From Cricetomys ansorgei (Eukaryota; Chordata; Mammalia; Rodentia; Nesomyidae), in contig JAMJFZ010000597.1 of NCBI GenBank assembly GCA_026225945.1, forward strand, positions 4,174,001 to 4,238,000: a stretch of DNA of 64,000 nt. Reading direction: 5' to 3'. Below are positions 32,610-42,025 of the stretch, piece by piece. The position numbers and the translations under genes were made by a program. Positions within the stretch are counted from its first letter, which is position 1; every line of letters begins with the position of its first letter. The notes under the pieces are model-generated. The model did no database searches and was not told the DNA's origin. It saw only the letters and a list, made by a program, of their open reading frames with translations.

Positions 32610-33560
32610 CAAGTTTATTTTAACTTTTTTCCTTCATCAAAGTTATTTTCAAACCTGGAATCAAGCACTATCTTCCCGAGTATTATTAAGGTCTATTAAG
32701 GTCTTAGGTAGACTACTGGACATTTATATGGTTGTTTTGTAAAAGAGGTTTTTCATGTCCTAAGGTAAATGTCTAAGGACACTATGTGTTCCTATCTACA
32801 CATGAACACATTAGCATCCACTGAAGCTGTACTTTGCTTTTCTTTTTACCCAACAGCTGCTAGGCTGCTGAAACTGATAAGCCCGGATGAGGCAGCCTGA
32901 TTGCTGGGGTTGGCTGGAGGCCATCCCATCCCCTAAGATAACTACCATCATCTTTCACCAACAAGGGAACAAAGCAAGTCCAGATTTGTTTTGCTGAAGG
33001 CTGGGAGCTTCAGGGAAGGAAAGCTATACTGCACAGTGATGGAACATACACAAGAGAGATGACTCTCTAGCCCCAGAAGACAAAATGTAGCTGGTCACTA
33101 GTGAAGAAGATTTCTCACTCTGGTACTCCTCCCGTGGGCTGTGGTGGGGTAAGTGGTTTAACTGCACAGTCATTTCGAGTGCTTCCTGTGGTTAGCCACT
33201 ACAGTTCAGGGAAGCAGTATGAAAGATGGATTTGACCATATGTCCTGCAGGCACCACCGGGGCCCCTTCAAATTGCTTCTACCAACCCATAACAAAGGAG
33301 ACTGAGAGCTGTGGTGGAAAATTCCCTGATCCATTGCCACATCTCTAACCACTCAGTTGCCTAAACAAGGCACTTAATGACTGCTACCCTTGATGCTGGC
33401 CTTCCTCTTGGCCTCACATTCGTCATCCAGTCCTATTGCTCCCTCTTCCCACATACCCTCTTCAGCCTCATGTCATTGTCATCCCCATCTTGATAGCTAC
33501 AATGGCTTCTTTACCTGTTTCCCTCTTCATTGGTTCCATGTATGTAAAATATGGTTCTAT
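32610..33560. other. Unique intergenic DNA, no feature seen
   Basis: Mostly repeat-free by eye. Short frames at 33.39-33.65 kb are low-complexity Ser/Pro/His and not gene-like. Confidence 0.35.
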
Positions 33561-33562
33561 AT

Positions 33563-33760
33563 GTGTAAAACTATGTCTTAGGATCAGGTTTTATGTGTCC
33601 CAGGCTAGCTTCAAACTTACCAACCAATCAAAGAGGACCTTGAACTTCTGATCCTCCTGACTCTAACCTCCTTGTTGGGATCACAAGTATGTACCAAATT
33701 CAAGGTTTCATATATGCAAGGGGAGCACTCTACCAACTGGGCTACATTCCCAGACCTTGT
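33563..33760 (-). repeat. B4/RSINE-type SINE (B1-like plus ID head)
   Basis: Reversed B1-like text 'caggctagcttcaaacttac' with 'tgggatcacaagtatgtacc' leads into a reversed ID head 'caactgggctacattcccag'. Confidence 0.72.
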
Positions 33761-33959
33761 ATATAACACCTAAAGACAAAAGGCAGACCCTGTCTTAAAA
33801 ATAGTGTATCAAACACACTATTTTTTCTTTGGACTATGTTTGGGGTGCAGGGAAGAGAACTTCAGAGATGGCTGATGGAACTGTGTCTTGACAGTCATTT
33901 GAAGTACCCGTGACTGTAGCAGCTACAGTATAAATAGGTACTGTGAGGTTTTACAGGCT

Positions 33960-34140
33960 GCTCTTAGTTAGATTGCATGTTTGGTGAACAGGCCTTGGCT
34001 ACATAATTTGCAGAGTCCAGTGCAAAATGAAAGTGAAGGACCCTCTGTTCAAAAGTTAAGAATTTTCAAAAGAGCTTCAGCAGAACCTTAGAACAAACAC
34101 AGGCTCTTCTGAGTATAGGTCCCATGGACCACACATCTGA
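33960..34140 (+). repeat. Possible ancient mammalian interspersed repeat
   Basis: 'ccagtgcaaaatgaaagtga', 'tctgttcaaaagttaagaat', 'ttcagcagaaccttagaaca' resemble a repeat line I recall from many mammalian genomes. I cannot name the family. Confidence 0.35.
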
Positions 34141-34329
34141 ACAGGATGCATTTCCACAAAGCTGGGTGTGTCAGTGCAGTGTGTGTACACACTGGGGTGA
34201 GGACCATGGTGCAGATAGTGAGGAGATTGGGTGCACTCTAATCTACCCTGGGTGCTACCACTGTACTTCTCCCCTTTCTGTTCTTCTAACCCATGCATTA
34301 CATTCATTAGTTGTGATGATTTTCTACTT

Positions 34330-34520
34330 TTGTTGTTGTTTTGGCAGAGAACTAACTGGGAATGGTACTGACTTTAAAACCTCAAAGCCCACCCACAGTG
34401 ACACATCTTCTTCAACAAGGCCACACCTCCTAATTTTTCCAAAACAGTTCCACCAACTGGGGACCCAGTCTTCAAACGTATAAACCTACAGGGGTCATTT
34501 TCATTCAAACCACTACAATT
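34330..34520 (+). mobile_element. Rodent interspersed repeat 3' end (Lx/L1-associated type)
   Basis: 'tttaaaacctcaaagcccac', 'aacaaggccacacctcctaa', 'ttccaccaactggggaccca', 'cattttcattcaaaccacta' is a frequent rodent repeat line. The family label is tentative. Confidence 0.6.
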
Positions 34521-34594
34521 CTCAATAGTTTCCTATTGAGCCTAGAATTAAGTTAAAATTTTTCATTGTCTCAAAATGTCCCATGTACTCATAT

Positions 34595-34729
34595 TCTGGT
34601 AGTTCTTTTTTGTTTTGTTTTGTTTTGTTTTTGTTGTTTTTGTTTTTGAGACGGAGTTTCATATAGCCCTGGTTGACCTTGAATTCTTGACCTCCTGAAT
34701 GCTCTGTCTGTGTCACCACACTGGTTTTA
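34595..34729 (-). repeat. B1 SINE, diverged, long T-rich tail
   Basis: (TTTTG)n, 'ttgagacggagtttcatata', 'gccctggttgaccttgaatt', 'gtgtcaccacactggtttta'. Confidence 0.85.
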
Positions 34730-34732
34730 TTA

Positions 34733-34970
34733 CTTTTTTTAAGGTTTATTTTTATATTTTATGTATATGAGTGATATGAGTAGTTCATCTACATGTATGT
34801 AAGTGTACCACATGTGTGCCTTACACCCCAGGAAGTCATAAACTGTCAGATCCTCTGGAACAGGAGCTATTGGAGATTGTCAACCACCATGGACATGCTA
34901 GGAATGGAACCCAGGTCCTCTGCAGAAGCAGAAAATATTTTTAACCACTGAACCATCTCTTCAGCCCCTC
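34733..34970 (-). repeat. B3 SINE
   Basis: 'ttttaaggtttatttttata', 'cagatcctctggaacaggag', 'aacccaggtcctctgcagaa', 'aaccactgaaccatctcttc'. Confidence 0.93.
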
Positions 34971-35620
34971 TGGTGTCCTCTTTATTTTTATTGCTCTCTT
35001 CTCCCCTAGAACATTCCAAACAAATTCACCTCCTTTCATTTTCTCTACTGAACTAAAGTTTTCTCATCTCTGGGTCTTTTGTATATGTATGCTCTCTTTT
35101 CCATCTGGGGTGTTAGGTCCCTCTTGCTTTTCTTTAAATAACTTAGTAGGATTTATAGTGATATATGCATTTCTAGGCATGGTGCTTATGGTGGGTTACC
35201 CCACAAGACTGTAAGCTTATAGAAAGAAAGGATGATGTTTGCATGGATCATTACTGTATGTTGAGGACTTAGCACAGTATTGGGTAGTTAATTCACAAAG
35301 AATAACTATTTGTTAAACAATACAGGTCTTTAATAAGGTCTTCATAAACTGATAGTAACACAGAATTCCCATCTAGTGACAAGAAACATGGTGATTGCTC
35401 TCGTTTTATTTGTTAATGCCAATCATTGTGCCATCTGTAATAAATTTCTCCTGAAGTCTCTTTATCTTGTTTATTATAGCTGTTAGTGAAACAGCCTTCT
35501 CTATGCCTGTTGCCTTCTCTGTGTTCTCTTTCATTTATACCATAACAAGTTACCTTGAGCTTTAGTGAGGTTTGCCACCTAGCTCTATGATGTGCAAGAC
35601 TACAATCTGCCTGTTTTTAT
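34971..35620. other. Unique intergenic DNA, no feature seen
   Basis: AT-rich, no recognised element. Confidence 0.35.
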
Positions 35621-35621
35621 A

Positions 35622-35682
35622 TAGAAGCTAGGAATACAGCTCCATGGTAGGACACTTGCTTTACATACATGAGGTGAAGGAG
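35622..35682 (+). repeat. ID element, truncated
   Basis: 'tagaagctaggaatacagct', 'aggacacttgctttacatac', then a GA-rich stretch to 35,717. Confidence 0.6.
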
Positions 35683-35719
35683 GAGGACAAGAAAGAAGAG
35701 GAGGAAGAAGAGAAGCAAA

Positions 35720-37175
35720 AGCATTACTTTTTTTTATGCAGATGCTTTTAAAGATAGGGGTTAACATTCCAAACAAGGTAGAAATTACAGATAACAGAAA
35801 CAGTGCTATCTATTTGGTATCAGAGTTTTTAAGCTGGTCTGTCTCCTGACATTCACTGTATATTTGCTTCATACTTTGTTGGTTTCTATGTACATGTGTG
35901 TTTTCTGGGAAGAGTCTATATTTTTATTAGTTCTGATGAGAAGTCAGATCCCCGGAAATGCCCTGGGTTTTACATCCTGCCTTACTTACCCCTGGAGACC
36001 AAATCCGAAAAGCTGATTATGTCCTCCCTATAAACCACTTGACTTTATGACTTCAGGATGCATCTTGAACCTTGTTTTCAAGAGGATGTTGTAAACAAAC
36101 CCTAGGCTTAACAGGCATTTTGTGTCTCATGAATAAAAATGCATTATAAAGTCTCCTGCCTGAAAGAGCACCTGAGATCATTGCAGTGATCATTTTAGTT
36201 ACTAACCCCATCAGTACTATTTATTATTTCTCACTACTTTAAAGGCTTGACGATGATGGCCCTAGTGTTAGGGACTGTGTACACACTGTTAACTAAGAGA
36301 ACTAAACCACACATTCAAAACCAACAAACAAAACCTGGAAACATTGCTGAAAGTTAGGTTCAGATTTAGGGCCTAAAAATAATTCAGTTGGAATGTGCGA
36401 GAGACATTGAAACACCATTATTCAGCAAGCTTTAAAAGTATATATATATGCATATATTTATTTATCTGTACATATGATGACAGGATGTACACATCAACAC
36501 AACTTAAGAATTCTTGGGCACACACAAAAAGTGAATCTTCACTAACCAGGATTTTTTTTTCCGTCTTCTTGCCAGGAAGATTTTAAACATGTTTCTTCCT
36601 TCACTTCCTTCCTTCCTTTTGCGATGTGGATTTACAATCATTGCACTTGAATGGATGTAATTCTGTGAACACATTGCCTGTTGCCTAACTTCTAGAGTCT
36701 AAACCTTGAACACAAAATGCATTCTAGTGAATTTTCCCCCCTGTACTGGTGATTAAGTAAGGCAACTCAATTTCACAAGAAGGAAGGAAGACGTAGATGG
36801 CCAGAAGTGGTGAATTCCTCATCTATTTCTTCTAACACCCTTTAACACTTTGGGGAGCAGGTTGGCAGAGGCTGCCCACCCACGCAAACCACAATCATAC
36901 ACATGCTTTCTAAGATTTTCTAACAAAATCCTCCGAGTTGCCAGTCTGGGACCTCGGCTAAAAAAAGAACTGGCTCGATTCTCAGGCTACAATCTCTTAA
37001 GTGCCAGCGCGGTGAAGAGCACGCAGGCTGATAAGGTGTGTGCCAGGGAGCTCAGGTGGGGATTCCTGGCACAGCACCAACACTCCGGCGCAAACAACGA
37101 AGCTTGGTGGAGCCAAGCCACAGAGTCCCGCTTTCACCTTTCGGTTCCCTTCCTTGTCGAAGCCACAAAAAGAAG
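35720..37175. other. Unique intergenic DNA upstream of Adm
   Basis: Few repeats recognised. GC content rises after 36.8 kb. Overlapping plus-strand frames at 36.85-37.25 kb are not recognisable proteins. Confidence 0.35.
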
Positions 37176-37176
37176 T

Positions 37177-37252
37177 TTGAGGGGTTGGGATGTAGCTCAG
37201 TTGATAGAAGGTGGGAGCTGAAGGATCAGAAGTTCAAGATTATCTTCTGAGG
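37177..37252 (+). repeat. B4-like SINE remnant
   Basis: 'gaggggttgggatgtagctc' (ID-type head) is joined to 'aaggatcagaagttcaagat' (B1-like). Confidence 0.5.
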
Positions 37253-37254
37253 CA

Positions 37255-38880
37255 GGGAGGTCCAGCCCGGCAGGATTCTCTGCAGACAGATCCCCACAAG
37301 GCTGGTGGAGACTAGAGAGAAGGAGTCCAGTTCAGAGACTGCCCTGGCTATGGGCCAACGCCCAGCTGTCCTTGACCTCCTGAGCAGACCCAGGCGCGGG
37401 CCAGGGAAATGAAAGTAAAACATGGAATGGCCCAGGCCCAGCTGGAAGTTGGCCACAGGTAGGTTGCATCTTTAGTGAGACTGGCAGTTTCTGTGTAGAC
37501 AGACAATCCAATCTGGGGATGAAGTGAAAAGAAGGGCAGGGGAAAGAGACAGAAGCTAGAAAAACTACAGTGAAGCTGTGGGGTTCCCGGAGCCCCCGCC
37601 GCGCTTTTCGCTACCTGCCTTGTGTGCTGCAGACACATCAGTGCCTGGCTGGGGCTGTTGTGGTAACTATCCCGTCCCAGAAGGCCCGGAAGGCGGGCCA
37701 GTTCGCTCAGCTGCAGCCCTTTCAACATCCGTGTCCCAAATCCTACCAGAACCAGAACCTGGAATCTGTCCCCCGCCCAAAGTGGAACTCAGATCTGCTA
37801 TTCTAGGAAGATTCCCCAGAATAAATAACTTCTGTGGGACCATTTCTCCCCCACGTGCAGTGTCCACCGGTTCAGTCTGGAGAGAGACAAGCGGCCTGAG
37901 CCAGCAGTGCTCAGCTTAGACCTAGGTGTGGGCAAGGTCCGCGGATCGCAGCGCCCAGTCGGCTTTATGCTGGGTCTCAGGACACTTTAGAGCACAGGAG
38001 GCTTGGGGATTTGCCGGGGACGGACGCTAGGAAGAGGATTTGACTTGTCTGCGTCCAGATCGCCAGGGCAGAGGACTAGCAGCTGGGGTAGGCAATGTCT
38101 TTATCTTCGGGACCTTCCAGGAAGGCAGTGGGTGGCGACACGGGAAGACTGGCATGCGGGGCTACACTTTGTTGCCTAGTTTGGCTCTAAAAGGGAAGAA
38201 AAAGTGAACCCAAGAATCTCTGTAGAGCACAAACCGTGACAAACGTGTTCGAACTGATTCACCATGAATTAGCACATATTTCTGGGTGGGGGCCGGAATT
38301 CTCCACTCCTCCTTGACGAGAATGCTGACCCCAGCCAGAAGAATTTGGGCCACAGCACCCCGGTCCTTTGAGTTCCGACTCTATAGCTTCCCACCTTTAG
38401 TGTGACTGGACAATATACTTCCTTTCTTTGAACTTCACTTTTATACATGAGAACCCCAGCTCAGAAGTATGTGTGAAGATCAAAAGAGACTGGGATCTGA
38501 CTGGGATTTGCCAACGGTAAAGTGATTAACATACGTGAAGCATTAGTGTGCTCCCTGTCAGTCAATCCTCAGCTTTACAATGAGTGATCGAAGGCAGCCA
38601 GGTTATAGCCTTATAAGGCATAATAGTATTACAAGGAGGAAAACAAAACTATCTTTCTTCATAATTTTGGCTATTCCTGTATTTCCAAATAGGAATGTGA
38701 GTTCTGAATCTTCAGATAACTACCCTCTCCAAACTCCAATTTTCAATTCAGCTTTGCCCTTGTTACGAAATCTTATTAGCTAGCCCATCGTGAAAACCTT
38801 CGACCTTAGCCGCTGTCAGGGGACTGAGCCTCACCCTGCGGGGTTCTGCGGGCAGAGGCGGAGGTCCGGGCTCAGTCAGG
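37255..38880. promoter_or_regulatory. Adm: Adm 5' flanking region
   Basis: Mostly unique, moderately GC-rich DNA directly upstream of Adm. It contains HIF-core (RCGTG) motifs CACGTGC at 37,852-37,858, ACGTG at 38,243-38,247 and ACGTG at 38,533-38,537. Hypoxia induction of Adm through upstream HREs is established in mammals; which of these sites is the functional one cannot be told here. The interval 38,395-38,575 may include a MIR fossil. Confidence 0.5.
38395..38578 (+). repeat. Possible MIR SINE fossil
   Basis: 'cctttctttgaacttcactt', 'gtaaagtgattaacatacgt' and 'gtcagtcaatcctcagctt' follow the MIR order loosely. Confidence 0.4.
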
Positions 38881-38887
38881 TACTAAG

Positions 38888-38903
38888 CCGGCAGGGGGCG
38901 CGG
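38888..38903 (+). promoter_or_regulatory. CTCF-like motif upstream of Adm
   Basis: CCGGCAGGGGGCGCGG differs from the CTCF core CCACCAGGGGGCGC at two positions by eye and keeps the invariant AGGGGGCGC. Plus orientation, about 390 bp upstream of the presumed Adm start. Confidence 0.65.
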
Positions 38904-39230
38904 CCCATTTGAGGCCAGAGCTCCCCAAGTCCAGGGTTTAGGTCATCCATTAGTCCCGCCCGACCCCGGTTCTTGCAGCTCTATCCAGAGAGCTCAGATG
39001 AGCTGTAGAAGTTCTGTGGAAAAGATTCCCTTCTCCCTGTCCGAACCCTATGTCTGGAAATTAGGGCATCGGAAGTCCTGCACCAATCTAATCTCCTAGA
39101 GCCGATCTCTGAGACTCCTGGCCACAAAAGACCTCTACACCTTACTTCCATACCCACAGGGAAGCTGTGGGGCAGGTCAGATCTAGATGCAAACTGCTGG
39201 AGGAAAGGGAGGGCTCCAGGGCTGAGCAGG

Positions 39231-39241
39231 CCCCGCCCCCC
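39231..39241 (-). promoter_or_regulatory. Adm: GC box of the Adm promoter
   Basis: CCCCGCCCCCC on plus is a Sp1/KLF box on minus, 9 bp upstream of the TATA box. Confidence 0.7.
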
Positions 39242-39249
39242 TGAGCGCG

Positions 39250-39256
39250 TATAAAA
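39250..39256 (+). promoter_or_regulatory. Adm: TATA box of Adm
   Basis: TATAAAA in a GC-rich setting. It predicts a transcription start about 25-32 bp downstream, near 39,280. ADM is known to have a TATA promoter. Confidence 0.9.
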
Positions 39257-39279
39257 TCTGGAGCCGGCGCTGGCTGTTC

Positions 39280-39429
39280 AGTGGTTTCTTGGTGACACTA
39301 GGCAGAACAGCTCCAGCGTTACCGCTCCTGGCGTCTCATCGCAGTCAGTCTTGGACTTTGGGGTTTTGCCACTGTCAGAAGGACATCTCGGACTTTCTTC
39401 AAGTGCTTGACAAATCATCCCTTCAGCAG
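39280..39429 (+). other. Adm: Adm exon 1 (5' UTR)
   Basis: Non-coding first exon. The start is inferred from the TATA spacing; the end is a CAG followed by GTACG donor at 39,430. The next exon starts at 39,874 after the acceptor 'ctcctttccag'. No ATG upstream of the Adm start codon was needed to explain the gene. Confidence 0.8.
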
Positions 39430-39455
39430 GTACGAACCGCTGGCCTCCAGCGTTT

Positions 39456-39480
39456 GGGGGCGGCGGGGGGTGGGGGGTGG
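39456..39480 (+). other. Adm: G-quadruplex-forming tract in Adm intron 1
   Basis: G5-CGGC-G6-T-G6-T-GG on the coding strand, beginning 27 nt after the exon 1 donor. Confidence 0.8.
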
Positions 39481-39873
39481 TGGCTTTGCTGAAGGCCAAA
39501 AACTTGCAGCGCTGGACAAGGGGAACAACCCATTTTGGGGGATCCACTGTAGTGGGGGTACATCTCAGTCTGAGGTCCAGCTCATGCACGCAGCTAGTGC
39601 TCTCCTGAGATCCCTCTCCTCCTTGGGCTATGATCCTAGGAGTTGAGTTGGAAACCTCTGGAAGCTTGGCACTGTGCAGTGGCTTCCTTTGCCTTGCTTG
39701 CCACCCACCCGGCCAGCGCAGAAGTCTCAGGCGCCTCTCTGCACCAGGGGGAGATAAGCAGCTGAGCCAAACAGAGCGCCGCCAAGCTGTCCCTCCCCTC
39801 CCCCGCGCTCTTCGTTCCCCAGGACTGTGCGGCTGGCCAGGTTGCTCACACTCGGCTCCTTGCTCCTTTCCAG

Positions 39874-39894
39874 GGTATCTAGCATCGCCACAGA
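39874..39894 (+). other. Adm: Adm 5' UTR in exon 2
   Basis: 21 nt between the intron 1 acceptor and the start codon. The context of the ATG has C at -3 and A at +4 (ACAGA ATG A), so only moderate. Confidence 0.85.
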
Positions 39895-40772
39895 ATGAAG
39901 CTCGTTTCCGTCACCCTGATGTTCCTGGGGTCACTCGCCATCCTAGGCGCGGACACTGCACGGCTAGACACGTCCTCGCAGTTCCGAAAGAAGTGAGTTT
40001 AGGGCAGTGCGTTCTTCAGTCCTGATACCTGGCAGTAGGGAAAACTGACGGATGGTCTGGGGGACTAGAAGTGAGCAGAGACAGGAGCTGGCTGGGATAT
40101 CACTTGAACACTGCCACAATGCATCTGATTGTGTCTTCCAGGTGGAATAAGTGGGCACTAAGTCGTGGGAAAAGGGAACTGCAAGCGTCCAAGAGCTACC
40201 CCGCGGGGTTCGCTGATGAGAAGACAGTCCCTCTCCAGACTCTCGTTCAATTCCAGGACAAGCAGAGCACATCTAGCTCCTCACAAGACAGGTAACTATG
40301 CCCTCTGCAGAGGATGTGCCCCGGGGATTGTCCGAGCTGAGACTGCAGCTCAGGTGAAAGGTGCAGGTTCCAGGTCCCTCGGGTTCTGCGTGGTCTCAGG
40401 TGGTTGGGGCCAAAGCCCCGGTTGAGGAAGTCTCAAGTGTCCTTTCTTCTCCACAGCACTCAGAACGTAGCCCACATTCGAGTCAAACGCTACCGCCAGA
40501 TCATGAACCAGGGCTCCCGAAGCTCCGGGTGCCGCTTTGGGACCTGCACAGTTCAGAAATTGGCACATCAGATCTACCAGTTCACAGACAAAGACAAGGA
40601 CGGCGTCGCCCCCAGAAGCAAGATCAGCCCTCAAGGCTACGGCCGCAGGCGCCGGCGTTCCGTGCCCGAAGTTCTCCGGGATCGGACTGTGGTGTCCTCC
40701 CAGGAGCAGACACAGGACTCGGCCCCAGCCTCCCGGGCTCACAGAGTCATCTCCAGGCTCTTTCGGGTTTAG
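39895..40772 (+). CDS. Adm: Adrenomedullin preproprotein (3 coding exons)
   Basis: Coding exons are 39,895-39,992, 40,142-40,291 and 40,457-40,772, all with GT/AG junctions, joining to 187 codons. Residues 1-21 are a signal peptide. Residues 22-41 are PAMP (ARLD...WALSR), followed by the amidation and cleavage signal GKR at 42-44. Residues 45-92 are the mid-region. KR at 93-94 precedes mature adrenomedullin at 95-144 (50 residues, rodent length), with the ring Cys108-Cys113 and C-terminal Tyr-Gly-Arg5 for cleavage and amidation. Residues 151-187 are the C-terminal tail (adrenotensin region). The hormone signals through CALCRL with RAMP2/3 in vascular and lymphatic endothelium and is induced by hypoxia. 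Mature residues include Ile at position 4 and human-like Val39 and Ser43, unlike the rat peptide as I recall it. The reading frame is intact. Confidence 0.98.
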
Positions 40773-41255
40773 GAGCAGGTGGCAGCATTGAACAGTTGGG
40801 CGAGTATCCCACTGGTGTCCACGGAATCAGAGAGCTCCGCACCGGGTCGGACTGAGACAATACTGCAGAGACCTGCCTAGCTGCCCCAGGGGAGGCACAG
40901 GGACCCAAGAAACTGAGAATTACAGGCTGATACCCTCCGGGCAGGGGTCTGAGCCACTGCCTTGCCCGCTCACAGACTGGTTTCTCAAGGGGCATAAGCC
41001 TCATTACTACTTGAACTTTCCAAAAACCTAGCGAGGAAAAGTGCAATGCTTGTTGTGTACAGCCAAAGGTAACTATCATATTTAAGTCTGTTGCTGTCAA
41101 GAGGTTGTTTTTTTTTTAACTTCAAATATACAGAGATATTTTTGTACGTTATATATTGTATTAAGGGCATTTAAAAGCGATTATATTGTCACCTTCCCCT
41201 ATTTTAAGACGTGAATGTCTCAGCGAGGTGTAAGGTTGTTGTTGTAGTAGTAGTT

Positions 41256-41256
<1 letters not shown>

Positions 41257-41288
<32 letters not shown>
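41257..41288 (+). repeat. (GT)16 in the Adm 3' UTR
   Basis: Sixteen perfect GU units in the mature mRNA, preceded by a (TTG/TAG)n stretch. Confidence 0.95.
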
Positions 41289-41290
<2 letters not shown>

Positions 41291-41389
41291 GGTGAAGAGC
41301 GCCTGATTACTGCCTGTGGAAGAAGAAAAAACATTGTGTCTCCGTATAATCTATTTACATAAAATATGTGATCTGGGAAAAAGCAAACC

Positions 41390-41395
41390 AATAAA
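41390..41395 (+). terminator. Adm: Adm polyadenylation signal
   Basis: Canonical AATAAA with a GT-rich stretch ('ctgattcattctcggttcat') downstream. It is the first such signal after the stop codon that I see. Confidence 0.88.
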
Positions 41396-41932
41396 CTGTC
41401 TCAATGCTGATTCATTCTCGGTTCATGCATCTACGGAAGAATAGTCTTAGTTTGGTCCTCCTGGGAGTGTTGGGATCTTGCCTCTTGTTTTGGGAAGACT
41501 GAACTGCATTGTGGGTGCAAGCCAATCTCTCTATGCACGGGCTTATCTGTCACGAGCTCTGTAGTCCATGTAGGCGCACAGAGCGCGTGTCCTGGGTGGG
41601 AGCAAGATTTCTCGGAAGCACCCGAGGTCACTCACTGCCTCGCGTGGCAGCCAGGCCGGGTGGGGTAGGGTGAGTCCTAGTAGTTGGGCGATCCTGAGCT
41701 CTCTTGGTTACGAAACACAACTCCTAATTTTATGGGGTTGCTCACCGAACCTGCGCGAAGGCGCTCTTTGCAGACTTAGGGTGATCTCCCAGGCTTTCTA
41801 AGTAGAGAGCTCACGCTGCAGCCGCGGGTGTTAAAGTTAAAAGCTATTCCTGCAAACTGTTCGCACGTCTCTGGGAAACTCAGCTAGTAGCCCCAAGTCC
41901 ACACTGGGCCCTAGCGTCCATAAACGGGGCTG

Positions 41933-41951
41933 TGGCGCCCCCTGCTGGCCA
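41933..41951 (-). promoter_or_regulatory. CTCF motif downstream of Adm
   Basis: On minus it reads TGGCCAGCAGGGGGCGCCA, nearly the full 19-bp CTCF consensus. Minus orientation, so it points at the plus-oriented site at 38,888. Confidence 0.8.
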
Positions 41952-41983
41952 CCACTCATGGTTCCCCAAGAGCGGCGAAGTAG

Positions 41984-42025
41984 TACGTGCGGTTTAATAA
42001 GTTCTCCTACGTGGGAGTCAGCACA
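41984..42025 (+). promoter_or_regulatory. Tandem hypoxia-response element with HAS-like motif
   Basis: TACGTGCGG at 41,984 and TACGTGGG at 42,008 lie 24 bp apart. CACACAGCC follows 8 nt after the second TACGTG, an arrangement close to the HIF site plus ancillary sequence of the EPO 3' enhancer. Confidence 0.55.

Larger units (their letters stand above)
40773..41412 (+). other. Adm: Adm 3' UTR
   Basis: Runs from the TAG at 40,770-40,772 to the cleavage region after AATAAA at 41,390-41,395. The AT-rich segment 41,100-41,210 resembles the conserved ADM 3' UTR. An AUUUA motif at 41,353-41,357 fits a short-lived mRNA. A pure GU tract occupies 41,257-41,288. A HIF-core ACGTG at 41,209 is present but may be incidental. 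Confidence 0.85.

Noticed and set aside
36850..37919. Several overlapping 70-126-codon frames upstream of Adm as a coding gene
   Set aside because: They overlap on both strands, share no family and lack consistent splice structure. They fit moderately GC-rich unique DNA. A non-coding divergent transcript remains possible but unsupported.
40071..40295. Open frame covering Adm exon 3 with an intronic start
   Set aside because: It is exon 3 read with intron sequence on both sides; the spliced Adm CDS explains it. The stop at its end is used only in the intron-retention finding.
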